DNA of 9,811 nt from positions 2,958 to 12,768 of the forward strand of contig PCWU01000030.1 of NCBI GenBank assembly GCA_002787455.1, given 5' to 3'. This DNA comes from Gallionellaceae bacterium CG11_big_fil_rev_8_21_14_0_20_60_62. GTDB taxonomy: Bacteria; Pseudomonadota; Gammaproteobacteria; Burkholderiales; Gallionellaceae. The notes under the pieces are model-generated. The model saw only the letters and a program-made list of their open reading frames with translations, did no database searches and had not been told where the DNA came from. This document shows positions 1-6,014 of this stretch, piece by piece. A program made the position numbers and the translations under genes. Positions within the stretch are counted from its first letter, which is position 1; each line of letters begins with the position of its first letter.

Positions 1-282
1 CGGATCCGAGACCAACACCAGGCCAAACAAAAGCAATAACACGCCGCCCGCGATCCGCAAGGTCTCCGCATCCACACCGGCCAGACCGCCGAGAGCGCCC
101 AACGCCACCCCGACCAGCGTGAATGAGAGCATCAACCCGCCGACCAGCGCAAAAGAGCCAAAACGGTGCGCGCCAACCGCCGAACCAAACAGGATCGGGA
201 TCAGCGGCAACACACAGGGGGACAGGATCGTCAATACGCCCGCCAAGAGTGATAGGCCATAGCTGCTTGTGCCGATTTCCAT
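1..282 (-). CDS. CcdA/DsbD-family cytochrome c biogenesis membrane protein, C-terminal part outside the window
   Basis: Membrane protein expected to carry electrons from cytoplasmic thioredoxin across the inner membrane to a periplasmic thiol partner, as in the CcdA/DsbD transmembrane family. Only the first 94 codons are visible; the gene runs off the left edge. Residues about 10-30 form a hydrophobic segment with the family motif LSPCVLPLIPI, whose cysteine is one of the two redox cysteines of CcdA proteins. Two more hydrophobic, glycine-rich segments follow (about 44-66 and 74-92). The ATG at 282 is preceded by an in-frame GTG (285) and a weak GGGG, so the start is slightly uncertain. It lies 10 bases after the stop of the upstream thioredoxin-like gene on the same strand, so the two are almost certainly co-transcribed and their products probably act as donor and acceptor. 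A SoxV-like role is an alternative reading that the fragment cannot settle. Confidence 0.85.
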   Translation of the reverse strand, partial: MEIGTSSYGLSLLAGVLTILSPCVLPLIPILFGSAVGAHRFGSFALVGGLMLSFTLVGVALGALGGLAGVDAETLRIAGGVLLLLFGLVLVSDP

Positions 283-292
283 CACCGCGCCC

Positions 293-676
293 CTACAGCG
301 CCTGATTTAATAATTCCGCAATCAGCGCGGGATCGGTTTCCGCCACCGAGCGCGCCACCTCTTTGCCGGATTTGAACAGGATGAGCGTGCTTTGGTAACG
401 CACGCCAAAGGATAGGACTGCCGCGCGTTGCTGGTCATAATCGACGCGCAACACCTTGATCGGCGAGTATTTCTTCGATCCAAGCAAATCGCCCAGCACC
501 CTGTCCTGCACCCGGCAGGTGCCGCACCAGTCGGCATGAACAGCCACCAAAACAGGCTGCCCGGCCTGATTCAGCGCATCCAGCCTGGCGCGCGAATAAG
601 GCTCGCCCACTGCGGCCTGCGCCCCCAGCGGCAGGAAGAGAGTCAATATCAACCACACCCGGCTTAAAATGAACAC
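293..676 (-). CDS. Secreted thioredoxin-like protein
   Basis: Predicted periplasmic thiol-disulfide protein of 127 residues. It opens with a short hydrophobic signal sequence (about residues 2-21, ending LGAQA). A thioredoxin fold follows with the active site WCGTC at 50-54 (C51, C54). The usual Pro of the active site is Thr, and the position normally held by cis-proline is Ser96 (sequence QSTLILF), so the active site differs from classical thioredoxin. I chose the GTG at 676 because a perfect AGGAGG lies 4 bases upstream and the signal peptide begins directly; a longer frame to 799 would add an unlikely non-signal N-terminus. The next gene downstream encodes a CcdA/DsbD-type membrane protein, which probably reduces this protein. 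Client proteins are unknown; an apocytochrome or the divergently encoded cysteine-rich cytochrome are candidates by context only. Confidence 0.85.
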   Translation of the reverse strand: MFILSRVWLILTLFLPLGAQAAVGEPYSRARLDALNQAGQPVLVAVHADWCGTCRVQDRVLGDLLGSKKYSPIKVLRVDYDQQRAAVLSFGVRYQSTLILFKSGKEVARSVAETDPALIAELLNQAL

Positions 677-680
677 GACA

Positions 681-686
681 CCTCCT
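681..686 (-). promoter_or_regulatory. Shine-Dalgarno site deciding a GTG start
   Basis: Read on the minus strand this is AGGAGG, four bases before the GTG at 676. It supports the short, signal-peptide-first form of the thioredoxin-like protein over the longer open frame that begins at 799. Confidence 0.7.
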
Positions 687-863
687 GAATGAGAATAGAT
701 TTGCGGGTTTGGTCGCGCCGCCGCGTGATCCGTTACAAAATCCGCCCCAATAAAAAAACATGTAAGGTTTATTCCGTAAGCGCGACGAATTGCCGTCACT
801 ACTGCGAACGTGACTTTGAAGCATTTATGCGAGCCCGCGCCACACTTCTTTAGGAGAATGAAA

Positions 864-1580
864 ATGAAATATAATCAATTGGTTAACACGCTAATCGCTT
901 CCGGTGTTCTCACTCTTTCGGTTGGGGGGATGGCGATCGCCTCGCCCTGTCGCGCCAATCCGTGCGCGCCGCGTAGCGCACGCATGAATCCGTGCGCCGC
1001 CAAAAACCCTTGTGCCGTAAAAAATCCTTGTGGCGCGATGAATCCCTGCGCAGCCAACCCCTGTGCGGCAGGAATGACCAAGATGGACATGACAGGGGTG
1101 ATGCGCCCGAAACATTACAAACCCTACAAAGGCAAGAATGCGGAACTGGTGCGTTATGGCAAGAAATTGTTTAGCGACACCCGCCTCAGCACCAACGGCA
1201 TGTCATGCCAAACCTGCCACGCCGACAATGGCGCGTTCCAGGCCACGTTTGAGCAGACCTACCCGCACTACGTCCAAATGACCGATGACCGCGCCGGAGT
1301 GAAGTCCGTTCACCTGGATGAAATGGTGCAGTTCTGCATGGTGGCACCGATGGCGAGCAAACCGTTGCCTTGGAACAGCAAGAAACTGGCCGCATTAACC
1401 GCTTACAGCGCATCGCTGCAAAAGGGTTTCAAGGCCAACCCGTGTGCGGCGGGCAATCCTTGCGCGGCAAACAATCCCTGCAGCGCAAAGATGAACCCGT
1501 GCGCAATGAAGAAGAATCCGTGTGCGGCAAAAATGAACCCGTGCGCCGGCAAAAATCCCTGCGCGGCAAAACGCTGGTAA
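864..1580 (+). CDS. Mono-heme cytochrome c flanked by Asn-Pro-Cys repeat domains
   Basis: Secreted c-type cytochrome of 238 residues. Residues 1-26 form a signal peptide (hydrophobic core, ending AIA). Residues 28-69 hold one SPC and six NPC motifs, mostly as NPCAA or NPCAx units. The middle (about 74-190) is a small cytochrome domain with one heme-binding motif, CQTCH at 115-119, and a downstream Met163 in APMASKPLPW that could be the distal ligand; a further Cys158 precedes it. Residues 191-236 hold seven more NPC units, and the protein ends KRW. The start ATG at 864 has TAGGAG about seven bases upstream; an ATG at 858 is too close to that site. The repeats give 14 extra cysteines, which suggests metal binding, disulfide cross-linking or covalent attachment, but I know of no proven function. 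It is divergent from the thioredoxin/CcdA pair, which could supply reduced thiols. A strong hairpin terminator follows. Confidence 0.85.
   Translation: MKYNQLVNTLIASGVLTLSVGGMAIASPCRANPCAPRSARMNPCAAKNPCAVKNPCGAMNPCAANPCAAGMTKMDMTGVMRPKHYKPYKGKNAELVRYGKKLFSDTRLSTNGMSCQTCHADNGAFQATFEQTYPHYVQMTDDRAGVKSVHLDEMVQFCMVAPMASKPLPWNSKKLAALTAYSASLQKGFKANPCAAGNPCAANNPCSAKMNPCAMKKNPCAAKMNPCAGKNPCAAKRW
957..1073 (+). repeat. N-terminal NPC-repeat block
   Basis: In-frame degenerate repeat of about 12-15 bases encoding six Asn-Pro-Cys units, usually followed by Ala-Ala and a Lys, Met or Gly spacer. Codons vary between copies (for example NPC as aatccgtgc, aacccttgt, aatccttgt, aatccctgc), so the protein sequence is kept while the DNA has drifted. 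This points to selection on the peptide rather than recent slippage. Confidence 0.85.
1434..1571 (+). repeat. C-terminal NPC-repeat block
   Basis: Second in-frame array with seven Asn-Pro-Cys units after the heme domain, built like the N-terminal array (NPCAA, NPCSA, NPCAM, NPCAG variants with Lys/Met/Asn spacers). Spacing between cysteines is 5 to 8 residues. Having both ends of one cytochrome carry the same repeat argues that the repeats fold or bind together. Confidence 0.85.
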
Positions 1581-1597
1581 TCGCGCCAGCGGAAAGG

Positions 1598-1643
1598 CGG
1601 CGCCAATCGAAGGTCAAAGCTCGATTGGCGCCGTTTTTGTTTC
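1598..1643 (+). terminator. Rho-independent terminator after the NPC-repeat cytochrome
   Basis: A perfect 13-bp inverted repeat (1598-1610 pairs with 1621-1633, sequence CGGCGCCAATCGA and its complement) encloses a 10-base loop and is followed by TTTTTGTTT. It starts 17 bases after the stop codon and separates the cytochrome from the transporter gene that follows. Confidence 0.92.
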
Positions 1644-1695
1644 TGCCGTCCCCGCATCAATCTGCCCTGTTGATTTCATCCGGTTGATCCCGATC

Positions 1696-2823
1696 ATGCC
1701 CATCCAGCGTTTCTATCTAACCGGCGCGGCTCTGCTCTTGCTGCTTCTGACATGGCAAACCGTTGTCGATCAATCCGCCATCGCCCTGATCGTGATTGGC
1801 CTGTTGCTGGGGCTGGCGTTTCACCATGCCGGATTCGGCTTTACCGGCGCGTATCGCACGCTGATGGAGATCGGCAGCGTGCGCCTGATCCGCGCACAAT
1901 TGCTATTGCTGGGGCTGACCACCCTGCTGTTCGCGCCTTTTCTGGCAGCGGGTTCCTTCAACGGGCAGGGCCTGGTCGGCGCAGTCGCTCCCGTCGGCAT
2001 TGGTGTGGCAGTGGGCGCTTTCATGTTCGGTATCGGCATGCAACTTTCTGGCGGCTGCGGTTCGGGCACGCTGTGCGGTTTCGGCAGCGGCAACACGCGC
2101 CTGTTCTTCACCGTTCTCACCTTCTGCTTTGGCGGCTGGCTGGCCACGCTGCATGCGGACGAATGGGAGAGTCTGCCCTCATGGAATGCGCCCGCACTGG
2201 GTGACATGCTCGGCTGGCCGCTGGCGGTCGCGTTGCAACTCGGCGTGTTTTCCTTGTTGTGGCGGGCAACACGGCGCTGGGGGGCGAAGGATGAGATGCT
2301 TACGCCGCAGACCTATACTTGGTGGCGCGGCCCCTGGCCGCTGTATCTCACCATGATCCTGGTCGCCCTGCTCAATCTGGGCGTGCTGCTGCAAACTGGC
2401 CACCCGTGGGTGGTGACTTGGGCGTTCACCCTTTGGGGCGCCAAGATGGCAGCGGCGCTCGGCTGGGATGCGGAAAACAGCAGCTTCTGGAACAACGACT
2501 ATCGCCTCGACCAACTGCAAAGCAGCGTGTTCAGCGACGAAACCAGTGTGATGAACCTGGCGATCATTCTCGGCTCACTCGGGGCGGCCGCGCTGGCCGG
2601 CGAGCTCAAACCGAATTTTCGCGTGACCGCGCTCCCCTTGTTGGGCGCGCTGCTCGGCGGTTTGCTGATGGGCTACGGTTCGCGCATCGCCTACGGCTGC
2701 AACATCGGGGCGTTTCTTTCCGGCGTGTCGTCCACCAGTCTGCACGGCTGGCTGTGGATACTCGCCGCGCTACCCGGCAACTGGGTGGGCATCAAACTGC
2801 GTGGCGTGTTCCGTGTGGAGTGA
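1696..2823 (+). CDS. YeeE/YedE-family membrane transporter (sulfur compound uptake)
   Basis: Integral membrane protein of 375 residues with about nine hydrophobic segments, made of two related halves. The family signatures are clear: SGGCGSGTLCGFGSGNTR at 118-134 in the first half, and GGLLMGYGSRIAYGCNIGA at 321-339 followed by SLHGWLW in the second. Characterised YeeE proteins import thiosulfate through a series of cysteines; C121 and C335 here sit at two such positions, while the N-terminal loop HAGFGFTGAYR has no cysteine. Substrate is therefore probably thiosulfate or another small sulfur compound, but not proven. Selenium-related YedE is an alternative. I used the ATG at 1696; a TTG at 1684 in the same frame would add four residues, and no good ribosome site favours either. 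The gene stands alone after a terminator and is convergent with the desaturase gene. Confidence 0.85.
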   Translation: MPIQRFYLTGAALLLLLLTWQTVVDQSAIALIVIGLLLGLAFHHAGFGFTGAYRTLMEIGSVRLIRAQLLLLGLTTLLFAPFLAAGSFNGQGLVGAVAPVGIGVAVGAFMFGIGMQLSGGCGSGTLCGFGSGNTRLFFTVLTFCFGGWLATLHADEWESLPSWNAPALGDMLGWPLAVALQLGVFSLLWRATRRWGAKDEMLTPQTYTWWRGPWPLYLTMILVALLNLGVLLQTGHPWVVTWAFTLWGAKMAAALGWDAENSSFWNNDYRLDQLQSSVFSDETSVMNLAIILGSLGAAALAGELKPNFRVTALPLLGALLGGLLMGYGSRIAYGCNIGAFLSGVSSTSLHGWLWILAALPGNWVGIKLRGVFRVE

Positions 2824-2890
2824 GTCAGCCCCGTGCATACCGGATCAGGATGGAGGATAAACGCCAACGATTCGTGGCGGGCATGCCCGT

Positions 2891-3757
2891 TCAGAGTTGT
2901 TTTGAATCACCGGAATAATTGCGCCGGTTGATGGCGTAATCCGTGACCTCGCCCTTGAAAGGCAACAGCAGCATGCCGGGCAGACGCGCCACCTCGCGCG
3001 GGTCGCGATGGTCGCTGATGCCGATGGTCATGCCGAGATGACCTGCGCGCGGCTGATCGCGGTAGGTGCCGAACAGTCGATCCCACCACGGCAGGTTGAA
3101 GCCGAAGTTGGAGTTGGCCTCGTCGTCCTCAATGGAGTGGTGTACCCGGTGCATGTCCGGCGTGACCATGAACCAACGCAGCACCCGATCTAGCGCGACC
3201 GGCACGCTGATGTTACCGTGGTTGAACATGGCGGTGGCGTTGAGCAGCACCTCGAAGATGACCACCGCCACCACGGGCGGCCCGAGCACGACGATGGTGG
3301 CGAACTTTATCAGCATGGACAGCACAATCTCGATGGGGTGGAAGCGCGCCCCGGTGGTCACGTCGTAGTCCAGGTCGGCGTGATGCACCCGATGCAGCCG
3401 CCACAGGGCGGGCACGGCGTGCACCATGACGTGCTGGAGCCAGTTGACGAAGTCCATGGCGATCACCGCCAGCGGCACGGCGAACGCGAACGGCAATTGG
3501 TAATGGTTGAGCAGCCCCCAGCCGTTGGCCGTACAGAACGCCGCCACACCCACCGCCGCCAACGGAAAGAGCAGCCGCAGCAGTACGGTGTTGAGGACAA
3601 CGATAGCGAGGTTGCTGGCCCAGCGCAGCGCCTTGGGCACGGTTAGCACGCGACGCGGCGCGGCAAGTTCCCACAGACCGATCACGGCAAACACGCCAAG
3701 AAAGAAACCGAGCCGGATGATTGACTCGTTGGTCAATACGAATTGTTCGAAATCCAT
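2891..3757 (-). CDS. Sterol desaturase / fatty acid hydroxylase family membrane protein
   Basis: Member of the di-iron membrane hydroxylase superfamily, 288 residues. The histidine clusters that bind the two irons are present: HVMVH at 109-113, HRVHH at 122-126 and HRVHH at 203-207, with further histidines at 140 (FHPIE) and 180 (FNHGN). Hydrophobic segments lie at about 12-30, 47-76, 88-108, 143-160 and 160-178. The family uses O2 to hydroxylate or desaturate lipids; the substrate cannot be read from sequence. The ATG at 3757 is preceded four bases upstream by AGGAGG (3762-3767). It lies about 105 bases downstream of merA on the same strand with no terminator visible between, so transcription from the mer promoter may continue into it. 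The end of the gene faces the YeeE gene (67-base gap). Confidence 0.88.
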   Translation of the reverse strand: MDFEQFVLTNESIIRLGFFLGVFAVIGLWELAAPRRVLTVPKALRWASNLAIVVLNTVLLRLLFPLAAVGVAAFCTANGWGLLNHYQLPFAFAVPLAVIAMDFVNWLQHVMVHAVPALWRLHRVHHADLDYDVTTGARFHPIEIVLSMLIKFATIVVLGPPVVAVVIFEVLLNATAMFNHGNISVPVALDRVLRWFMVTPDMHRVHHSIEDDEANSNFGFNLPWWDRLFGTYRDQPRAGHLGMTIGISDHRDPREVARLPGMLLLPFKGEVTDYAINRRNYSGDSKQL

Positions 3758-3766
3758 GCGACCTCC

Positions 3767-3877
3767 TCAACCGGGCCGTTCGGCGGGAATGTTATCTGCA
3801 CCCCGGCCGGTCAGCCACGGCGACCAACATACCATGGCCAACTCGGCCGTGCGAATCTGGCTTATCCCGCGCAGCAC
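3767..3877 (-). CDS. Possible small ORF overlapping the end of merA
   Basis: An open frame of 36 codons begins at a GTG inside the last codons of merA and stops at a TGA that overlaps the ribosome site of the desaturase gene. An internal ATG at 3835 would give 22 residues. The product contains the stretch AMVCWSPWLTGRGAD. I do not recognise it, no clear ribosome site precedes it, and it has no membrane segment. It could be a coupled leader peptide, the remnant of a larger gene, or chance. Its position exactly filling the gap between merA and the next gene is the only argument in favour. Confidence 0.25.
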   Translation of the reverse strand: MLRGISQIRTAELAMVCWSPWLTGRGADNIPAERPG

Positions 3878-5268
3878 GAAAGTTGCTTCACGTCTTTGGT
3901 AAACGTCTGCGCACACAGCTTCAGCCCCTCGACCATCGTCAGATAGGGGAACAACTGATCCGCCAGTTGCGGCACGGTCATGCGGTTGTGAATGGCCAAT
4001 ACAGCCGTCTGAATGATCTCGCCCGCATCCGGCGTAACCGCCTGCACACCCAGCAGGCGCAGGCTCCCGGCTTCCGCAACCAGCTTGATGAAACCACGCG
4101 TATCGAAGTTGGCGAGGGCACGCGGCACATTGTCGAGCGACAATGTGCGGCTGACGATTCCGATACCCCGGTCGTGCGCTTCCGCTTCGGAAAGCCCCAC
4201 CGTCGCCACCTGCGGGTCGGTGAATACTACGGTTGGCATGGCGGCGAGATCAAGGGCGACCTTGCCGCCAGTCATGTTGATCGCCGCGCGCGTACCGGCG
4301 GCGGCAGCGACGTAGACAAACTGCGGCTGGTCGGTGCAATCGCCGGCGGCGTAAATGTCCGGCGCGCGGGTGCGCATCCGATCGTCAATCACAATATTGC
4401 CCTGCGGAATGACTGCTACCCCCGCCGCTTCGAGATTCAAGTTGCGCGTGTTGGCTGTGCGTCCTGTTGCAACCAGCAGGCGCTCGGCGCGCAGTTCACC
4501 GTCCGGCAGCGTCAGCACGAATTCGCCGTTGGCATGACGAACTGCACTTGCCTGCGTGTCCGTCAGCACTTCGATACCTTCGGCGCGGAAGGCGGCTGTG
4601 ACCGACTCGCCGATCGCCGGGTCTTCGCGGTAGAACAGCAAATGTCGCGCGAGGATCGTGACCCGGCTGCCGAGCCGCGCGAAGGCTTGCGCCAGTTCCA
4701 GCGCAACCACTGAGGAGCCGATCACGATGAGCCGTGACGGAATGCTGTCGCTCGCCAGCGCTTCGGCGGATGTCCAGTAAGGTACGTCCTGCAATCCGGG
4801 AGTCGGCGGAATCGCTGCGCTGGCACCGGTCGCAATGAGACAGCGGTCAAATGACACCTCGCGCTCGCCACCGTCGTTCAGCCGCACTGTGAGGCTGTGG
4901 CCGTCCTTGAAACGGGCTTCGCCGTGTAGCACGGTGATCGCCGGGGTACTTTCCAGGATGCCTTCGTACTTGGTATGGCGCAGTTCTTCGACGCGCGCCT
5001 GTTGCTGCGCGAGCAATGCCTGGCGGTTGATCGTCGGCGGTGCCGCCGAGATGCCGTCGTCGAACGGACTCGCCGCGCGCAGATGGGCGATGTGCGCGGC
5101 GCGGATGAAAATCTTCGACGGCACGCAGCCAATGTTGACGCAAGTGCCGCCGATGGTGGCGCGCTCGATCAGCGTGACGCGTGCGCCACGCTCGACCGCC
5201 TTCAGCGCGCACGCCATGGCCGCGCCGCCGCTGCCGATGACGGCGATATGCAAATTCGGGTGGCTCAT
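3862..5268 (-). CDS. merA: Mercuric reductase, short form without N-terminal metal-binding domain
   Basis: Cytoplasmic flavoprotein that reduces Hg(II) to volatile Hg(0) with NADPH. The 468 residues match the catalytic core of MerA: FAD-binding GSGGAAMA near 12-19, redox-active GTCVNIGCVPSK at 41-52 (C43, C48), NAD(P)H-binding VIGSSVVALELAQAFARLG in the middle, AGDCTDQPQFVYVAAAAGT, the conserved LFPYLTMVEGLKL tyrosine region, and the C-terminal mercury-receiving vicinal pair C465-C466 in QLSCCAG. The heavy-metal-associated domain (NmerA) found in the Tn501/Tn21 enzymes is absent. The start ATG at 5268 is one base after the merF stop, and its GGAGG ribosome site lies inside the end of merF, so the two are translationally linked. 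Expression should come from the MerR-controlled promoter at 5515-5545. The core closely resembles Tn21/Tn501-type enzymes, which suggests horizontal acquisition, but no transposon ends are seen. Confidence 0.96.
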   Translation of the reverse strand: MSHPNLHIAVIGSGGAAMACALKAVERGARVTLIERATIGGTCVNIGCVPSKIFIRAAHIAHLRAASPFDDGISAAPPTINRQALLAQQQARVEELRHTKYEGILESTPAITVLHGEARFKDGHSLTVRLNDGGEREVSFDRCLIATGASAAIPPTPGLQDVPYWTSAEALASDSIPSRLIVIGSSVVALELAQAFARLGSRVTILARHLLFYREDPAIGESVTAAFRAEGIEVLTDTQASAVRHANGEFVLTLPDGELRAERLLVATGRTANTRNLNLEAAGVAVIPQGNIVIDDRMRTRAPDIYAAGDCTDQPQFVYVAAAAGTRAAINMTGGKVALDLAAMPTVVFTDPQVATVGLSEAEAHDRGIGIVSRTLSLDNVPRALANFDTRGFIKLVAEAGSLRLLGVQAVTPDAGEIIQTAVLAIHNRMTVPQLADQLFPYLTMVEGLKLCAQTFTKDVKQLSCCAG

Positions 5269-5269
5269 T

Positions 5270-5479
5270 TTATTTCCCTCCCAGTTGTTGGCGGCGCAGC
5301 GCGTAGATCGTGATGCCGACGAACACCAGCAGCGCCGGTATCAGCACGTAATCCAGCCAGCCCAGCCAGGCGGACAGACCCACCACACCGAGCAATATCG
5401 CCAGCACCGGCGTGAAACAGCACAGCGCCGCAATGACCGTCCCGGCAATGCCGGTCTTGAGCAAGGTTCGGTTGTTCAT
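5270..5479 (-). CDS. merF: MerF-type mercuric ion transporter, shortened C-terminus
   Basis: Small inner-membrane protein of 69 residues that brings Hg(II) into the cell for MerA. It has two membrane helices (about 10-32 and 41-62) and the hallmark motif ALCCFTPVLAILLGVVGLSA with vicinal cysteines C20-C21. Known MerF proteins are about 81 residues long and carry a second vicinal cysteine pair in the C-terminal tail; here the chain stops at QQLGGK and that pair is missing. The ATG at 5479 has AGGA about seven bases upstream. It is the first gene of the mer transcript and the only mercury importer visible, since merT, merP and merC are absent from the locus. The last codons contain the merA ribosome site, so the shortening may reflect a fusion of the gene end to merA. 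Confidence 0.93.
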   Translation of the reverse strand: MNNRTLLKTGIAGTVIAALCCFTPVLAILLGVVGLSAWLGWLDYVLIPALLVFVGITIYALRRQQLGGK

Positions 5480-5514
5480 AGGTGTTTCCTTTCTGGATGT
5501 CGGATGATGAGGTA

Positions 5515-5545
5515 ACCTTACTTCCGTACCAAGCTACGGAGTCAA
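5515..5545 (-). promoter_or_regulatory. MerR-controlled mer promoter and operator
   Basis: On the minus strand there is a -35 TTGACT (5545-5540), a 19-bp spacer and a -10 TAAGGT (5520-5515). The spacer carries the MerR dyad TCCGTA-N6-TACGGA (5523-5540). A 19-bp spacer with the dyad inside it is the known design of MerR-type promoters, which the regulator untwists when it binds Hg(II). The arrangement and most bases match those known for Tn501. It drives merF-merA; the divergent merR start is six bases from the -35. Confidence 0.93.
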
Positions 5546-5550
5546 GCGAT

Positions 5551-5979
5551 ATGAAAAACAATCCCGACAATCTCGCCATCGGTGCCTTTGCAAAGTCCGC
5601 CGGGGTCAATGTGGAAACCATCCGCTTTTATCAGCGCAAAGGGCTACTACCCGAACCGGACAAGCCTTACGGCGGCATCCGCCGCTATGGCAATGCCGAT
5701 GTCGCGCGCGTGCGCTTCGTCAAGCGCGCGCAGCAATTGGGATTCAGCCTGGATGAGATCGCCGAATTGCTAAAACTGGAAGACGGAGCACACTGCGGCG
5801 AAGCGCGACGGTTGGCGGCGCACAAACTGGATAGGGTGCGCGCCAAGCTGGCGGATTTACTGCAAATGGAAGTGGTGCTGGATGCGCTGGTCAAACGCTG
5901 TGACACGCGACGCGGCAAGGTGTGCTGCCCGCTGATTGATGCACTGCATGGCGGCTCAAGTGTCGCTACCGACGCTTGA
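5551..5979 (+). CDS. merR: Mercury-responsive regulator MerR
   Basis: Dimeric DNA-binding regulator of 142 residues that represses and, with Hg(II), activates the mer promoter. The N-terminal winged helix (about 9-75) contains VNVETIRFYQRKGLL and GGIRRYG, typical of MerR. The three mercury-binding cysteines fall at the classical positions C82 (DGAHCGEA), C117 and C126 (RCDTRRGKVCC), with an extra C125. A dimerisation helix lies between them. I placed the start at the ATG at 5551, giving the normal length; the frame is open upstream to 5482 but would run through the operator. The GGAG at 5538-5541, which is part of the operator dyad, is the likely ribosome site. The gene is divergent from merF-merA and ends 35 bases from the convergent pstB stop. 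Confidence 0.96.
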   Translation: MKNNPDNLAIGAFAKSAGVNVETIRFYQRKGLLPEPDKPYGGIRRYGNADVARVRFVKRAQQLGFSLDEIAELLKLEDGAHCGEARRLAAHKLDRVRAKLADLLQMEVVLDALVKRCDTRRGKVCCPLIDALHGGSSVATDA

Positions 5980-6014
5980 AAATACGGGGGCTAGAAATCA
6001 TGCGCGCAGCTTAT

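Noticed and set aside
123..305. Plus-strand open frame of 60 codons over the CcdA-type gene
   Set aside because: It is antisense to a clear membrane-protein gene, its composition is Arg/Pro/Ser-rich as expected for a shadow frame, and it has no ribosome site.
762..789. Possible ECF-sigma-like promoter, GTAAGG and CGAA with an 18-base gap, upstream of the cytochrome gene
   Set aside because: It deviates from known consensus in sequence and spacing and no sigma gene is in the window; the evidence is too weak to annotate.
677..809. N-terminal extension of the thioredoxin-like frame up to the ATG at 799
   Set aside because: The extra residues lack signal-peptide character and end just before a GTG with a perfect AGGAGG and a signal sequence, so this stretch is more likely untranslated leader.
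2878..2889. Perfect 12-base palindrome CGGGCATGCCCG between the convergent transporter and desaturase genes
   Set aside because: There is no loop and no T-run on either strand, so it is not a convincing terminator, and there is no second copy to suggest an operator.
3721..4713. Plus-strand open frame of 330 codons opposite merA
   Set aside because: merA has full motif support on the other strand; the long antisense frame is a by-product of high G+C codon bias.
3862..5979. Transposon ends or a resolvase remnant around the mer genes
   Set aside because: No terminal inverted repeats or transposase fragments could be seen by eye on either side, so mobility is only inferred from the family.
5980..6014. 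Search for a bidirectional terminator between merR and pstB
   Set aside because: The 35-base gap has no inverted repeat with a T-run; the nearby agccgct copies are direct, not inverted.
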